Notes under the pieces: model-generated | Told to the model about the DNA's origin: nothing | Databases searched by the model: none | Seen by the model: the letters and a program-made list of their open reading frames with translations, nothing else | In this document: one piece after another, positions 10,523 to 21,272 of the stretch | How the letters are laid out: each line of letters starts with the position of its first letter | Position numbering within the stretch: the stretch's first letter is position 1 | Program-made: the position numbers and the translations under genes | DNA from: Lactarius indigo | Taxonomy: Eukaryota; Basidiomycota; Agaricomycetes; Russulales; Russulaceae | NCBI GenBank assembly: GCA_025766275.1 | Contig: JAFKAC010000142.1 | Location: forward strand, 1-64,000 | Direction of reading: 5' to 3' | DNA: 64,000 nucleotides

Positions 10523-12287
10523 ATGGCACCTCGCACCGTCTCCTGGAACGACAACGAGATCTGCATATCACCAGTTCTATCAAGTTCCGCTTCTATCGTT
10601 TCATTTGACTCCACATTCTCAGATATGTCTCCAACCGCCTCCGAAGCCTCTGGGCTCCCCAGTGCCGAATTTGGAGCTAAGCACACCGGATTTTCAGAGG
10701 GAAACACACCAAGAGGCGGGCACGCAACAGCTGACGATTCGTTCATACAACATGACGTGTATTTCTTCAAGGATGGAAATGTCACATTTCTGGTACGTGG
10801 CCTGCTTTGCTCTGCATACCCGACGTACTGACCAGCACCTAGGTGGATGGTACGCTATACTGCGTACATCGATACTTCTTTGCTCGCGATTCCGTCTACT
10901 TCTCCACACGATTTGCCCGGCTCGACATACGTAACCACGAGGCTCTATCCACTATCATATCAATTGACGACGTCGAACGCAAGGATTTCGAGGCCCTCCT
11001 CTCTGTCTTATATCCTGCGTGAGCTTAGTTAGATCCCCATGCCTGCTCGTTGGTCATTGAGATTTGATTATTTACAGGAATTTTGAAGCGCACGAATTGA
11101 CATATGAACAATGGAAATCAGTGCTCCACCTGTCTACGCGCTGGGGCTTTGCCTCTCTTCGCGAGCTTGCCCTGAAGTCGATCAAGCCTCCCACGTCCCA
11201 CGATCAATTAGTCATTGCACGCACTTATTCGGTCAACCACTGGATACTCCCTGCCCTGACCGCACTGTGCGGAAGATCTTTGCCACTTAGCCTGGATGAG
11301 GCGCGGCAGATGAGCATGGAAGATGTGATATTGGTGGCGAGGGTGCGGGAGGAGATCCGTGGTGGAGCGCTTCGAGTCGATGTGGCTGATATACCTCGCC
11401 ACGTCGAAGTGGCGCAGGCAGGAAAACGGCACCGTTCCATGGGTAACGACATCTATTTGGATAGGCCAAAGAGTGGAAGTATTGGGCAAGAATCAGATTC
11501 AATAAAGACATCATCATCAAGATTCAATCTGAATGTGAAAGCGGAGATCGCAAAGACGATAAGGGTAGTATCACCTTCGAGTCCGCAACCGTGGGCTACG
11601 AAGAAACGTGACACTGACGGAAGTGATCTCGCTGAGGCAAAAGCTAAAGAGGAGGCGGAACGCGAAGCTGAGGAGGCCAAGTCAAGAGCGAAAGCTGAAG
11701 ATGAGGCCAAGGCGAAACGCGAAGCTGCCAGTGAGGCCAAGGCAAAACATGAAGCTGAGGTTAAGGCAAAGAACGAAGCTGAGGCCATCGAAAAACGCGT
11801 GGCTGTGGCCAAGGCGAAATACGAGGCCGTGAAACGCGAGGCTCCGGCCGAGGCATACGAATCTCCGGTGCAGGCATACGAAGCTTCGGCCAAGGCATAC
11901 GAGGCTCCAGCGGAAGCATACGAGTCTCCGGCACAGGCATACGAGTCTCCGGCGCAGGCATACGAAGCTCCAGCCAAGGCATACGAGGCTCCAGCCAAAG
12001 CATACGAGTCTCCGACACAGGCAGAAGCTCCAGCCAAGGCATACGAGGCCCCAGCTAAGGCAAAATACAAGGCTCAGGCCGAGGCGAAGCGCGAAGCTGC
12101 CAGCGAGGCCATGGTGAAATACGAAGCTGATGCCAAGGCAAAATACGAGGCCGTGAAATGCGAGGCTGAGGCCAAGGCAAAACACGAGGCCATGAAACGC
12201 GAGGCTGAGGCCAAGGCAAAATACGAGGCTGAGGCCGAGGGAAAGCGCGAAGCTGCCAGCTGGCGAAAGGTTGGGCTAAAGCGATGA
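10523..12287 (+). CDS. BTB/POZ protein with coiled-coil tail, truncated by a solo LTR (BTB-2)
   Basis: Exons 10523-10792, 10843-11018 and 11078-12287 give 1656 nt, 551 aa. The first two introns and the BTB/BACK-like module match BTB-1 closely. Unlike BTB-1, exon 3 has no intron after the module. It runs straight into a highly charged tail: EAKAKEEAEREAEEAK-type coil, then about ten copies of a 7-residue AYE(A/S)PA(K/Q) repeat encoded near 11840-12060, then REAASEA/KYEADAKAK repeats. At 12261 the frame enters an inserted 454-bp LTR-like element and stops after SWRKVGLKR. Removing the insert and one copy of its 5-bp duplication restores the reading frame through the next coil segment. The ancestral protein was therefore longer (see 12715-13779). 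The truncated form keeps the whole BTB module and could still be made. Confidence 0.7.
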
Positions 12288-12714
12288 CTGTCTGTATATG
12301 TCGAAAGGTGGTAGAAGACGAGCGAAATGATGAGCAAAGACGAAGGAAGCTTGGCTTTGGAGTGGAAAGCTTAGAGGCAAACGAGAGAGATTGAAGGGAA
12401 GAAATTGGATAACATTTTGAGTATATGCGAGCGCGTTTTTTATACAATGTAGGTACGTTTTTAAGGAAAATAAAAGAAAAGAAGAGTAAAGACACACGGG
12501 TCTTCTAAGCTGTGAGACAGGAGTCGTATACAAGCGGAAGCGGTGTCGAGAATGGAGCGAAAAGGGGCGCGGGACCGCTATGAAACTTGAAGCGTTTGAG
12601 ACAAATTGATACGGAGATAAAGAAGTCGTCCTCTTGAACAGCCACGTATAGTCGCGGCGGTGATGTTTTGTTTTGGGTTCGAGTCGGTCGAGTCGAGCGT
12701 CCCGTGTTGCAACA
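12261..12714. mobile_element. Solo LTR inside BTB-2
   Basis: The 454-bp insert begins TGGCGAAAGG and ends GTTGCAACA, so it has 5'-TG...CA-3' ends. It is flanked by the direct repeat CCAGC (12256-12260 and 12715-12719), a 5-bp target duplication typical of LTR elements. No internal retroelement genes are present, so recombination between LTRs left a solo LTR. It is not the LTR of the gypsy element at 38.6-46.3 kb. It contains the stop that truncates BTB-2. Confidence 0.8.
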
Positions 12715-13779
12715 CCAGCGAGGCCAGGGCGAAATATGAAGCTGATGGCAAGGCAAAATATGAGGCCGTGAAACGCGAGGCGGAGGCTGAGGCGAAGCGC
12801 AAAGCTGCCAGCGAGGCCAGAGCGAAATACGAAGCTGACACCAAGGCAAAATACGAGGCCATGAAACGCGAGGCTGAGGCCGAGGCAAAATACGAGGCTA
12901 AGGCCAAGGCAAAGCTGCCAGCGAGGCCATGGCGAAATACGAAGCTGAAGCCAGGGCAAAGTACGAGGCTGAGGCTAGAACGAAATGCGAGACTGAGGCC
13001 AAGGCAAGAGCTGAAGAGAATGCCAAGGCGAAACACGAAGGTGAGGTCAAGGCGAGGACTGAGACCGAGTCAAAAGCGAAAGCTAAAGCAGAGGCCAAGG
13101 CAAAACGCCAGGCTGAGGCTGAGGCAAAAGCTAAAGAGGCCAAGGCGAGAACTGAGGCTACAACCAAAGCGAGGGAGAAAAGTGAGGTCGACGCCAAAGC
13201 AAAAGCGGAAGCGGAAGCCTCGGAGCAAGCTGAGGCAGCGGCCAGAGAGAAGCGGGAAGTCGAGGCCAAGGCTAAGGGAGAAACAGCCCCCGCGTCAACC
13301 ACTGTCGTTGCCCCGCCGCCCGCAAGTATGATGGCCTTACCTTTCCTAAGGAGGATCCTCCCCCCAAAAAACTATCCTGACCCCGTCCCTACCCCCGATA
13401 GGGACGCCGCTGTGGCGGAGGAGGATGTCCCTACCACCGATTCTGCAGCCTCGGCCTCTACCGAACTAAATGGCGAGCCAGAAGCACCGAATACTCCAGA
13501 TGTAAAGGCGTGCGAGACTCCAGCGCAGACAGAGTCACCTCTTGTGTAACACAAGGAAATGGCGAGAGGCCAGGTGGTAGTAAGCCTTTCGCTACCGCTT
13601 TTGGCGATATTCCTGTTTGGGAGGGAGAAAGTGAGGGAAAAGGTGTGCTCGTAGATATGAAGATGGAGAGTGGCGACGATGATGCGCCAGTGATTGTGGA
13701 GAAGCCTTATGCCACTGTTGCTACGACAGAGACGGTCGCCGATGACGCTGCTGACGATGACTGGCGGGGTTGGTGGTGA
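12715..13779 (+). pseudogene. Detached C-terminal part of BTB-2
   Basis: From 12720 the frame of BTB-2 exon 3 resumes (SEARAKYEADGKAKYE). It shifts near 12905, where a few bases of a REAASEA unit are missing. In the next frame it continues to a stop at about 13546 through a K/E/A-rich coil, a Pro-rich patch and ELNGEPEAPNTPD. A last block at 13510-13779, in yet another frame, reads GDDDAPVIVEKPYATVATTE and ends DDDWRGWW. These blocks match the C-terminal regions of BTB-6 (NGEPESPNVPDAK) and BTB-8 (EDDVPVIGEKPDAVAT ... DGDGRSW). This is therefore the original C-terminus, now separated by the solo LTR and at least two frameshifts. Confidence 0.7.
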
Positions 13780-13989
13780 ACAGCGACTTCATACGTTGAC
13801 AAGATCATGTGTCAGTTTTCTGTTTGCTTCGGTACTTGTGTACAATATCTTTTTCTCTGAGTAGGGTCGGCAAATGACATTCTGGACAGCCCCGAATATG
13901 GTCACGCACACTGACAAACATCTCGCTTGTGGGAATTTCTCGCTATTCTACAGTGTCGTACCCAAATACTAAAAGAAGACCACAATAAA

Positions 13990-16738
13990 TTACACAAACG
14001 CTTCGACAAGTTCCTTTCTGGCTGATAGGAGGCGCTGTCGCCTCTTCTCCAACTCGCTGCGGCGTTCGACTATGTCTTCTGGCTCGCTCAGAAGCTTCCT
14101 GCAGCGCTCGTACCCTCCAGGCCCGTTAATAGAGAGTCCACTGAAGAGTGCCTTCTCGAGGTCGTGTGTCAGCCCGCGCACCAAAGCTCTGTCAATGCTC
14201 ATCGGAACGTTGTCGACAAAGCGCTTGTATGCAACTATAACGTGGCATTAGTCATGATGCTTACAAACAACAGAGACAAGGAACTCCCGACCTTGAAAGT
14301 AAGCGCGAACGTCTGCCATTATTCCAATGGCTGGTTCCATCGGATCTGGTGGGAGTAGGGTAGCCAATGATGACGCTTCCACCGAGTGCAGCCCCAGCTT
14401 AGCGAGGGAAGAAATGGTCTCGTTAATTGCCTGCATCATGCCTGCGTCGCTGCTATTCTCCAGGTTCGTTATAACGTTGCTTTTTGCCCTTAAGCGGGCC
14501 CCCTTGTAGTGAGCCAGGAATTTAGATCGATACTCGGCGTAATAGTGCACATTCATTGTGAAGGGCTCGTTTTCGTCCTCCAGCAATGAGACGATATGTT
14601 TGTCTGCAACGTCTGCACATCTCTGTATATGGGATAGCATTATATTCCTGGAAGTCGATGTCAACAAAGTAGAGGGTATATAGACCAAGAGACGTACCTG
14701 ACTCCTTGCTTTAGATGACCGTAGGTATACTGAGAGAAGTGCTCTTCCACCAACTCCTGAACGCGTCTAGTCAGTTCCTTTCTTGTGAAGTCAAAAAGAT
14801 GCCTGGAGGGATAGTCCCATCGCTTCACGAAAGTACCGATAAATTCCTTTATGATAATATATGGGAAGTTATTCGGCAACTCGCGAGTCACGGCACTGGA
14901 AATAAGGAGTAAAGACCCAGGAGGACATAGGAATCATTTGCCTGCTTACCAGTTTGCCTTCTTCATGACATCGTCGACGAAAATGGGGGAAATGATTCTA
15001 CTGGGCTCTTGCTCCCACGGCGTCTCTTCACTGGAAAGGAAGGAGGGAGGTGGAACTGGTGTGTTGTCAACGACTTGAGCTTGAGGGCGCTCCAGTGGAC
15101 GGAAATCGGGTGCCGTTTGACGTACTGCCCTCTTGAACTCGTTTTGGGGCGCACGAAGTGTCTGCATCAGCCCATTTTCACCCGGAGTGCCACTAACAAG
15201 GCGCTCGATGGACCGAACGAAACCGCCAATCAACTTCAGGATCTCTGCAACGGGTTCAGATGATGGCGGACTTGGGAGCCGAGAGATGTCCATTTGAGTC
15301 TGATCGAGCAGTCTGTCGAGTTCCTCCTGCAGCTCAGGAAGTCTAGTGATGTGTTACAATTGGCCTCGAGATCGAAAGTGTAATGGAACTCGCCTCTTAG
15401 AGATCAAACTATACAATACTTGTCCCAGCCGTCTTGTCAACTTGTCAGTCCCCAATCGACGCTGGTACAGCCATTCCAAACTCGACCAAGGTTCCTTGGT
15501 TGAGAAAAACTCTGCTTCTTTCTCTCTGGCCTGCTCGTATGTGATCCCGTTCCGGATATCCTGAGAGTCGGGGTTCTTCACAGAGTAGTACTCTATTCCG
15601 CCGCCCATTCCGCCACTTTGAACCCTATTTACCCAAATAGCCTCATCACCGGCGGGTATTCGGTCAGGTTTAGTCAAGACTCCTACACAGCTAGTGTTAG
15701 CAACCTGATGTGTGACTGAATACGACGTCAAAATACCGATTGTCCGAGCCCCGCTTGGGTCAAATTGGGCAGCGAGACGGTGAGCACTTTGGTTCTCGAA
15801 ATCCGCTATTAATGCCATTCGTTCAGAGAATCGCCGCACAATGAAGGCAAAGGATAAACATACTTTCGCATGCAATAGCCAATAGAATGATGCAGCTCTC
15901 CTTACCGATGTACTCCTCGGCAAGGTGTTGAACCAGAAGAGAGTCGCGCTCTTCTCCTCCGACGATCAAACCTGCACTCGATTAAACCATTTTCCGGATT
16001 GCGACATTCGTATTGCCCACCTGGAAGATCGACGAACGATAAATCGTCCACGTCCATACTGTAGATCTCCAAACAAACAGAGTTCGAGGAAAATGACAGC
16101 TTGCTCTTCTCTGGAGCGTCACCTTCTAAGAAATCATGAGCTGGGGTGCCGGGATTCAGGACTGCGTATTGTGCGCGGCGAATCCGCTCGGTAACAAGAG
16201 ACTTGTCGAAAATGGGATCCCCAAAGTCAAGTCGACTCGGTTGCGAAAGCGCGCTGCCGTCTTCACCTGTGACGATGCGCAAGTAGACGACACACCGCCA
16301 AGGCCCAGATGAACGTGAGAGTTGGCACTCAGTCGGACACCTGTGCACATAAGACGGTTCGCATTCAAGACTAAATAGAGGCGGGTAGAACCCACCTAGT
16401 GCAAGTGCCGGAGGCACGAGGTAAAGTAATCCCCGATATGGCCTCTATAAGTGAGGACTTTCCTGCACTCTGCGACCCCAATACAGCGATGATAGGGATA
16501 TCGAGGTCTAGTTGTGCGCTGCGGGAGAAAAGGAGTCTTTGAGACGGGTAGCCAACGGAGCCCACTGTTATCCTCACCCTGTTGCGCGAAGGCGATTCAC
16601 ATAATCGAGCATCTTGCGCTTTTGGGCAACATATTGGGGGTCTGAAAGGCCCACCGGGGCATCTGTGTGGTCGTTCCCTGGACTGAGGGACATTTCTGCG
16701 GTGCTGTCGAAGTCTGTTCCGCTTTCGGACGAGGACAT
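13990..16738 (-). CDS. Dynamin-like (Mx/dynamin family) GTPase
   Basis: Ten exons fit one frame: 16578-16738, 16396-16518, 16021-16340, 15864-15971, 15737-15805, 15394-15682, 14950-15342, 14698-14895, 14292-14647 and 13990-14234 (2262 nt, 753 aa). The GTPase domain has the P-loop GSQSAGKSS (about residues 68-76), [10 protein letters not shown] (switch I threonine region), VDLPG (about 198-202) and VLTKPD (about 262-267). The middle/stalk region follows, and the protein ends with a GED. No PH or Pro-rich domain is seen, so it resembles the short Mx/Vps1-type class. Such proteins assemble into helices on membranes and use GTP to remodel them; which membrane is unknown. One intron (15343-15393) starts GC rather than GT (GCGAGT), forced by the frame. 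A decayed copy lies immediately upstream on the same strand, and the end of another copy is at 1-238. Confidence 0.9.
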
Positions 16739-17809
16739 ATCAGAGAGGAGGGCGGTGTGTGAGGTAGCAAGGGAATTACTTTCTCTGAGGGACGGGTCCT
16801 GTAAGAAGGTTTTATAGATATCAGCAAGACAACCGAGCTAAGACGCAGTTGGACCGAAATAAGTGCTTGTCTCCGTGTCTATTCACCCAAGAGAAAGGGA
16901 CGACGGCTACCGGCGCATCATCTGGTGGATCACTAGGAGACGTCGCAATAGCGACAGACGACCTCGCTACACATCGAGCGCCGGGGCGATGAAACGGACT
17001 ACAATAGTATGAGAACCCGCTTGACTCAATTGGACAGAAAAGAAGTCGTGTCTATTCGTCCAAGAGAAAGGGATGACAGCTAGCGGCACTTTTGGTACGT
17101 CACTTGAGACGGGACACCACAAAAGGCGATAGTAAGTTACACGACCTTGCTGTACATGAAGCGCCGGGAAACAAACGCCGCAGTCAAATAAAGTGCGACG
17201 ATGTAAGAACCCTCTGGATACAACAAAGAACTAAGGATTACGTAGCGCTGCGTCGCATTGCTGTCCATGGGCTAAGGGAACAATAGGGAAACGACGGTAT
17301 TTGACGACGAGTCGCCACCAGATCGACTTTTGGCTTACATTGAGATACTGGCATGTCCAGAACCTGTCTTCTGAATCACGACGACACGACGGCCAGTTAA
17401 GTTCGGATTGAAAAGTAGACGGGAGAACCAGAATGGTGACCTACTTCGTTGCTCCGTTGGGACGGTTTGACCATTATCGTGAAGTTCATCCCCGTCGGAA
17501 CGTTTTCCACAAATGGACTCGGACCCACCTTGGTACAGCACCTTCGAGATTGTCCTGTGATAGGCACCCTGACATTCAGGCAACCCAGAGTCGTCTCAGG
17601 GGAAAATGCGAGTTCATGTGCCCTGCCATGCCTAGATCCGTCTCCAAGCTGACGTCCCTTGTACATCGTTAATAAACATTCACAGACGTCGTTCTAATAG
17701 CAGACTTGATAGGTGTGGCGGCGGCTGAGTCAGCAACGTAGGCCGGACGGAACGGAGGTCTGAATTGGAAAGGAGCTCACCTGGTTCACTCTACGCTGTA
17801 GTGGCTTCG
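16739..17809. other. Intergenic between dynamin copies
   Basis: It probably holds the dynamin promoter. It also contains a two-copy tandem repeat of about 173 bp (16875-17222) and otherwise short ORFs without recognisable domains. Confidence 0.45.
16875..17222. repeat. Imperfect tandem duplication, period about 173 bp
   Basis: GTGTCTATTC ... CCAAGAGAAAGGGA at 16875 recurs at 17048. The similarity continues through GAGCGCCGGG / GAAGCGCCGGG to GAGAACCCGC / TAAGAACCCTC. Noncoding. Confidence 0.6.
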
Positions 17810-19400
17810 AAATTTCAGGAATACGCGAAATCATGGTGAACGGCTTCTGCTTCTCCAGTAGGAAGTTGAAAATTTGAAACCCTGTTCTGCCGTGTCTGCA
17901 CATTTTTTACGTGGTGTTCCTGAAACCCGTCAGCAAGAACGAAACAATGATGGGATAGGTGAAGAAAACAGACATGGCTCGCTACCTGATCTGGTCTACA
18001 CCCTCGACACATTTGTGTAATTCATCTCTTTTGGTGAAGCCTTTACGGGAGGTCTTCGTCGTGTCACGAGAGCGCCGGGCGCCGATGTAGTGCCGCTCGA
18101 GAACAAACTGTAAATTAGTCGGTAGCCCACTGGTCACAGCCTCATAAGCGATATAAAGTAGAGCCAGCGCGACAACTGCGGCAGGAAACGCTTGTTTATG
18201 AGGTTGCTTTCAGGAACTTGGTGGGCGGAGGAATCGTCATCACCAAGTCGATATCTTATCTTTGGGACGCTCAAGCAGCCGGACGTCAGACGCTATCCGA
18301 CGTATCGCTGCGTCTCGATGTATGCGGGGAGTTGATTACCATCGTCTGGATTGCCGTCGACGACAAGCACGACGGAGTGCACGAAAACCACCCCTTTGTC
18401 GCGGTATCTCTCAGAAGATGTAGGACTGGAAGCAGAGCGACGTCACAGAATGTCCTGCTCCGACAGGGTGGCGCGTCCCTTCCGTATATCGCAATGCCCG
18501 CGGAGAACAAATCTCTACTGGCCTCAAAACTCCTAGCGGAAAACCTGCTTCTTGATGTCAATTAAGTCAGACAAAACTTGGCCAAAACGTACCGCGAGTT
18601 CTCTCTCTCTGCCTGAGTGCTTCCACCACAGCCAATCCAGGGCGTACAAAGGCGCCTTGGTTTAGGAACTTTCTCTCGTACCTGCCCGCAGGTGGTGCCG
18701 TTTCTGATGTCTCGCAAGTGCGCAAGGTAATACTCAATCCTCCACCCATCTTTCTCATCTGACTGCCCTTTTCGCCATGGGAGGTCACCGCTACTTGAGA
18801 ATGCACAACGAATGTCAGCTGTCTGAAAAAGCTATAAGACCAACGTGGACATACCAATCGTTTGCGAGTCACGTTGGTCGAAGTGATTTGCACAGCAGCG
18901 TGCGCTTTGAGTTTAGAAATAGGTTTGCCACAAGTTATTCTGCTGCAATATTCAGGCCTTCGTGTGACCCACCTGAGAAGTAAACACAGAAGACAGGTAA
19001 TATATTTGCCTCCCACTTGGAAAACGAAGTTCGAAGCTAACGACAACCGTCTTTCCTCCGAGGTGTCCAGAGAAACTCCCATCGATTTGAAGACTCGGCG
19101 CGTTGGGTCTCAGAGTTGCGAATCGAGCGCGGTAAATCTGCCCAGTGAAACGAGGTCTTGCAAGTACGGAATGGGGGGGGGGGGGGGGAACGCAATTCCG
19201 AAGGGCCGCGCCAGGACCTTTCGATGCATATACTCGACCGGCGTTCCATCGAGACAGATGTGTCAGGTAACGCAAGTACCAGATTTTAGCTTCTATGGGG
19301 AAAAGATTGTCAGCGCTCCGAGATTCGACGAAAAACATCTCGAGGTCCACGCGAGCGCTGGTGAGAAAGTGGCGATGAACGAGTGAAGTGGCGAGAGTAA
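17810..19400 (-). pseudogene. Decayed dynamin-like gene copy
   Basis: Minus-strand fragments match the intact dynamin gene but in shifting frames. Near 18690-18760 one frame reads IEYYLAHLRDIRNGTTCG, against the intact IEYY...[11 protein letters not shown]. Near 17830-17900 LLEKQKPFTM matches [11 protein letters not shown], directly after an intron-like GT...TTTCAG segment at the matching boundary. Stops and frameshifts interrupt every block, so no product is expected. The left limit is set by the PFTM block. The right limit is vague, and upstream GTPase-domain blocks are hardly recognisable. Confidence 0.6.
19173..19188 (+). repeat. Run of 16 G
   Basis: Uninterrupted G16 in the decayed dynamin region. 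It is prone to slippage and to G-quadruplex formation, and its length may be uncertain in the assembly. Confidence 0.9.
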
Positions 19401-19639
19401 TTGAGACCGCAAAACGTTCAGCCTCGTTGTTTTTGTGGCTGTCCGTCATTATACAATTTACATTTACCGTCAGAATGGCCTGAGAGGCCGAGATAGGTTA
19501 CATGGCGGTCATGGTAGCTGGTGGGACCGTCGTTTCTATTGGTGACTGAAAGGTGAAGCTGGTCAAGGGGGTATTTGAGTGGCGTCGTTGAGTTTTGGGC
19601 GTCATCGCGTCATCCCCTCTGTCCCAAATCTTACAGGTG

Positions 19640-20445
19640 ATGATGAACCTGCTCCGCTCGTTCCTCCTCTTTTCCGCCCTCGCTTTCGCTGTCACTCCTT
19701 CAGCAGCGCAGTCTTCTGACCCTGGGACTCGTACCACCAGCAGTACATCGCCACGTTCGGGGAGCAGTACCAGCAGTTCTACTACCAGCAGCTTGACGTC
19801 GTCATCTACCCCCTTTGGGAACCTCACCACGACCAACTCACAAGGCTCGACCATCGTCACTTCCATCCCCATCACCATCCCCTTAACCACACCCTCAACA
19901 ACAACCTCGGCGCCGTACCCAAGCCTTACGGGTTACCCTTCATGCGGTCCGTCCAAGACGTTTCCTCCACATTCTACAAGCTGACTTAGTTTTTTTGCCC
20001 ACCTCGGTCGCGCAGTCACCGACTGTCTCACATTCGCGGTTGCACGTGCGAACTGCACTAGCATCACCGCCGTCAACTGCTATTGCCCTTCTCGGTATGC
20101 CCCCTTCTTCGCATTTCGAACGCCCAACTGACGCGTATCGCGAACAGGATATTCCCCGATGCGTTGTACACTTGCGTCGCAGGTAACTGTAGCACCAACG
20201 TGCCCTCGGCAGAAAACCTCGCGCAGCAATTCTGCGCGCTCGATAACGTCACTGTCTCCTTTTCCTCCACCGCTGCACCATCCTCATCCTCGTCCCCATC
20301 TGCCTCATTGACGACTTCTACCTCTTCGCTCAGCTCGACGTCGTCGAACGCTGCGTCTCTGTCGTCATGGACCCCCGATATCCGCGGGTGGACTACCATG
20401 GTGGCAGGTGCGTGCGGTGCATTGTTCGGTGCTGCATTGCTATAG
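19640..20445 (+). CDS. Secreted GPI-anchored CFEM-domain protein
   Basis: Exons 19640-19946, 20016-20094 and 20148-20445 give 684 nt, 227 aa. The start is an ATGATG after a TTACAG that may end a 5' UTR intron. MMNLLRSFLLFSALAFAV is a clear signal peptide, ending near PSAAQ. A Ser/Thr-rich region of about 75 residues follows, then a CFEM domain (about residues 102-165). Its eight cysteines lie in PSC, TDC, ANC, VNCYC, YTC, GNC and QFC. A second Ser-rich stretch follows, and a C-terminal hydrophobic segment (GACGALFGAALL) fits a GPI-attachment signal. CFEM proteins are fungal surface proteins; some bind haem, others act in host interaction. The aspartate usual for haem-binding CFEM domains is not obvious, so no ligand is proposed. 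Having a long Ser/Thr region before the CFEM domain is less common than after it. Confidence 0.8.
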
Positions 20446-21272
20446 CCCCGTTATCGACCTCGTATGGCTTGCTGGACTTCAATCTTCTGGTGATAGTTTA
20501 ATTTCCTCACAATCCCCTCCCGACGTAGGACTTTGGGATCGGGACCATCATTATTCTGGCTAATTGGACAGTAGAATGCGCATTATTACTGCTGTGGGAT
20601 TCTGGCTCGGTTCGTTGGCTGTATGGACTCTTTACGAGCGAAATTTTGCAGTCGCGTTGCCATGTCGATACTCGGAATACTCCAAAACTCGACAAAGAAT
20701 ATAATATACCCTAGTAACAATCCACGACGACGGTTGCAACCAAGTCACTTCAGTACCGTACACTTTCACTCATCACCGTTCTCTATGTTGGACATAGTGA
20801 ACCCGGTTTGAGCGCTGACCATCTAGGGCTCGAAATTTTGTGACTAACTACGGCTCGATTGATGGTCGTCAGTTGCAACCAACCCAAGATGATGTCCAGA
20901 AACCAGAGAAAAGGTTCGAAAGTCAGCGTGTAACGTCAATGAGCCAAAGTGAGAAACAGTCACTAAAACAGCACAGATGTTTTCCACAAACCAAGATACA
21001 TGATTGAAACCGACGTGTGACTAAGAAAAAGGAGATGCATGCAGTACAATATGATACACAGACCGGGATCCGAAAAGGCACTTGGACACCCGATCAACGT
21101 CAAAAGGCCCAACGCTATGTGCAGTACGAAGATCGGAATTGATACAGTGGCTTACAAAGTAACAAAAGCTAGAAGGAAGGGTGACGGATGTTAGCGCACG
21201 CGTGTCAGTGACGTATGACGGGAGAACGCACATGCTTTACACTACCAAGTTCGAACATCACGTCCCCGCCAA
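20446..21272. other. Convergent intergenic region
   Basis: It lies between the 3' ends of the CFEM gene (plus) and the F-box-like gene (minus) and should hold both terminators. No gene seen. Confidence 0.5.

Noticed and set aside
11840..12060. CRISPR-like spacing of short repeats
   Set aside because: Units are contiguous 21-bp in-frame repeats without unique spacers, inside a eukaryotic coding exon.
11453..12070. 205-codon minus-strand ORF opposite the BTB-2 tail (Ala/Tyr repeats)
   Set aside because: It is the antisense of the 21-bp coding repeat; low-complexity coding repeats leave several frames open. The plus strand continues a BTB gene with correct splicing.
12261..12714. Insert in BTB-2 as an intron
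   Set aside because: It begins TG and ends CA, with a 5-bp direct repeat, instead of GT...AG.
13510..13545. A very short intron (17-22 bp) joining the last two frames of BTB-2
   Set aside because: Far below the 44-75 bp intron range in this window; a frameshift is more likely.
17335..17672. Overlapping ORFs of 79-89 codons on both strands
   Set aside because: No homology to the dynamin copies or to any family I recognise, and no splice-consistent extension.
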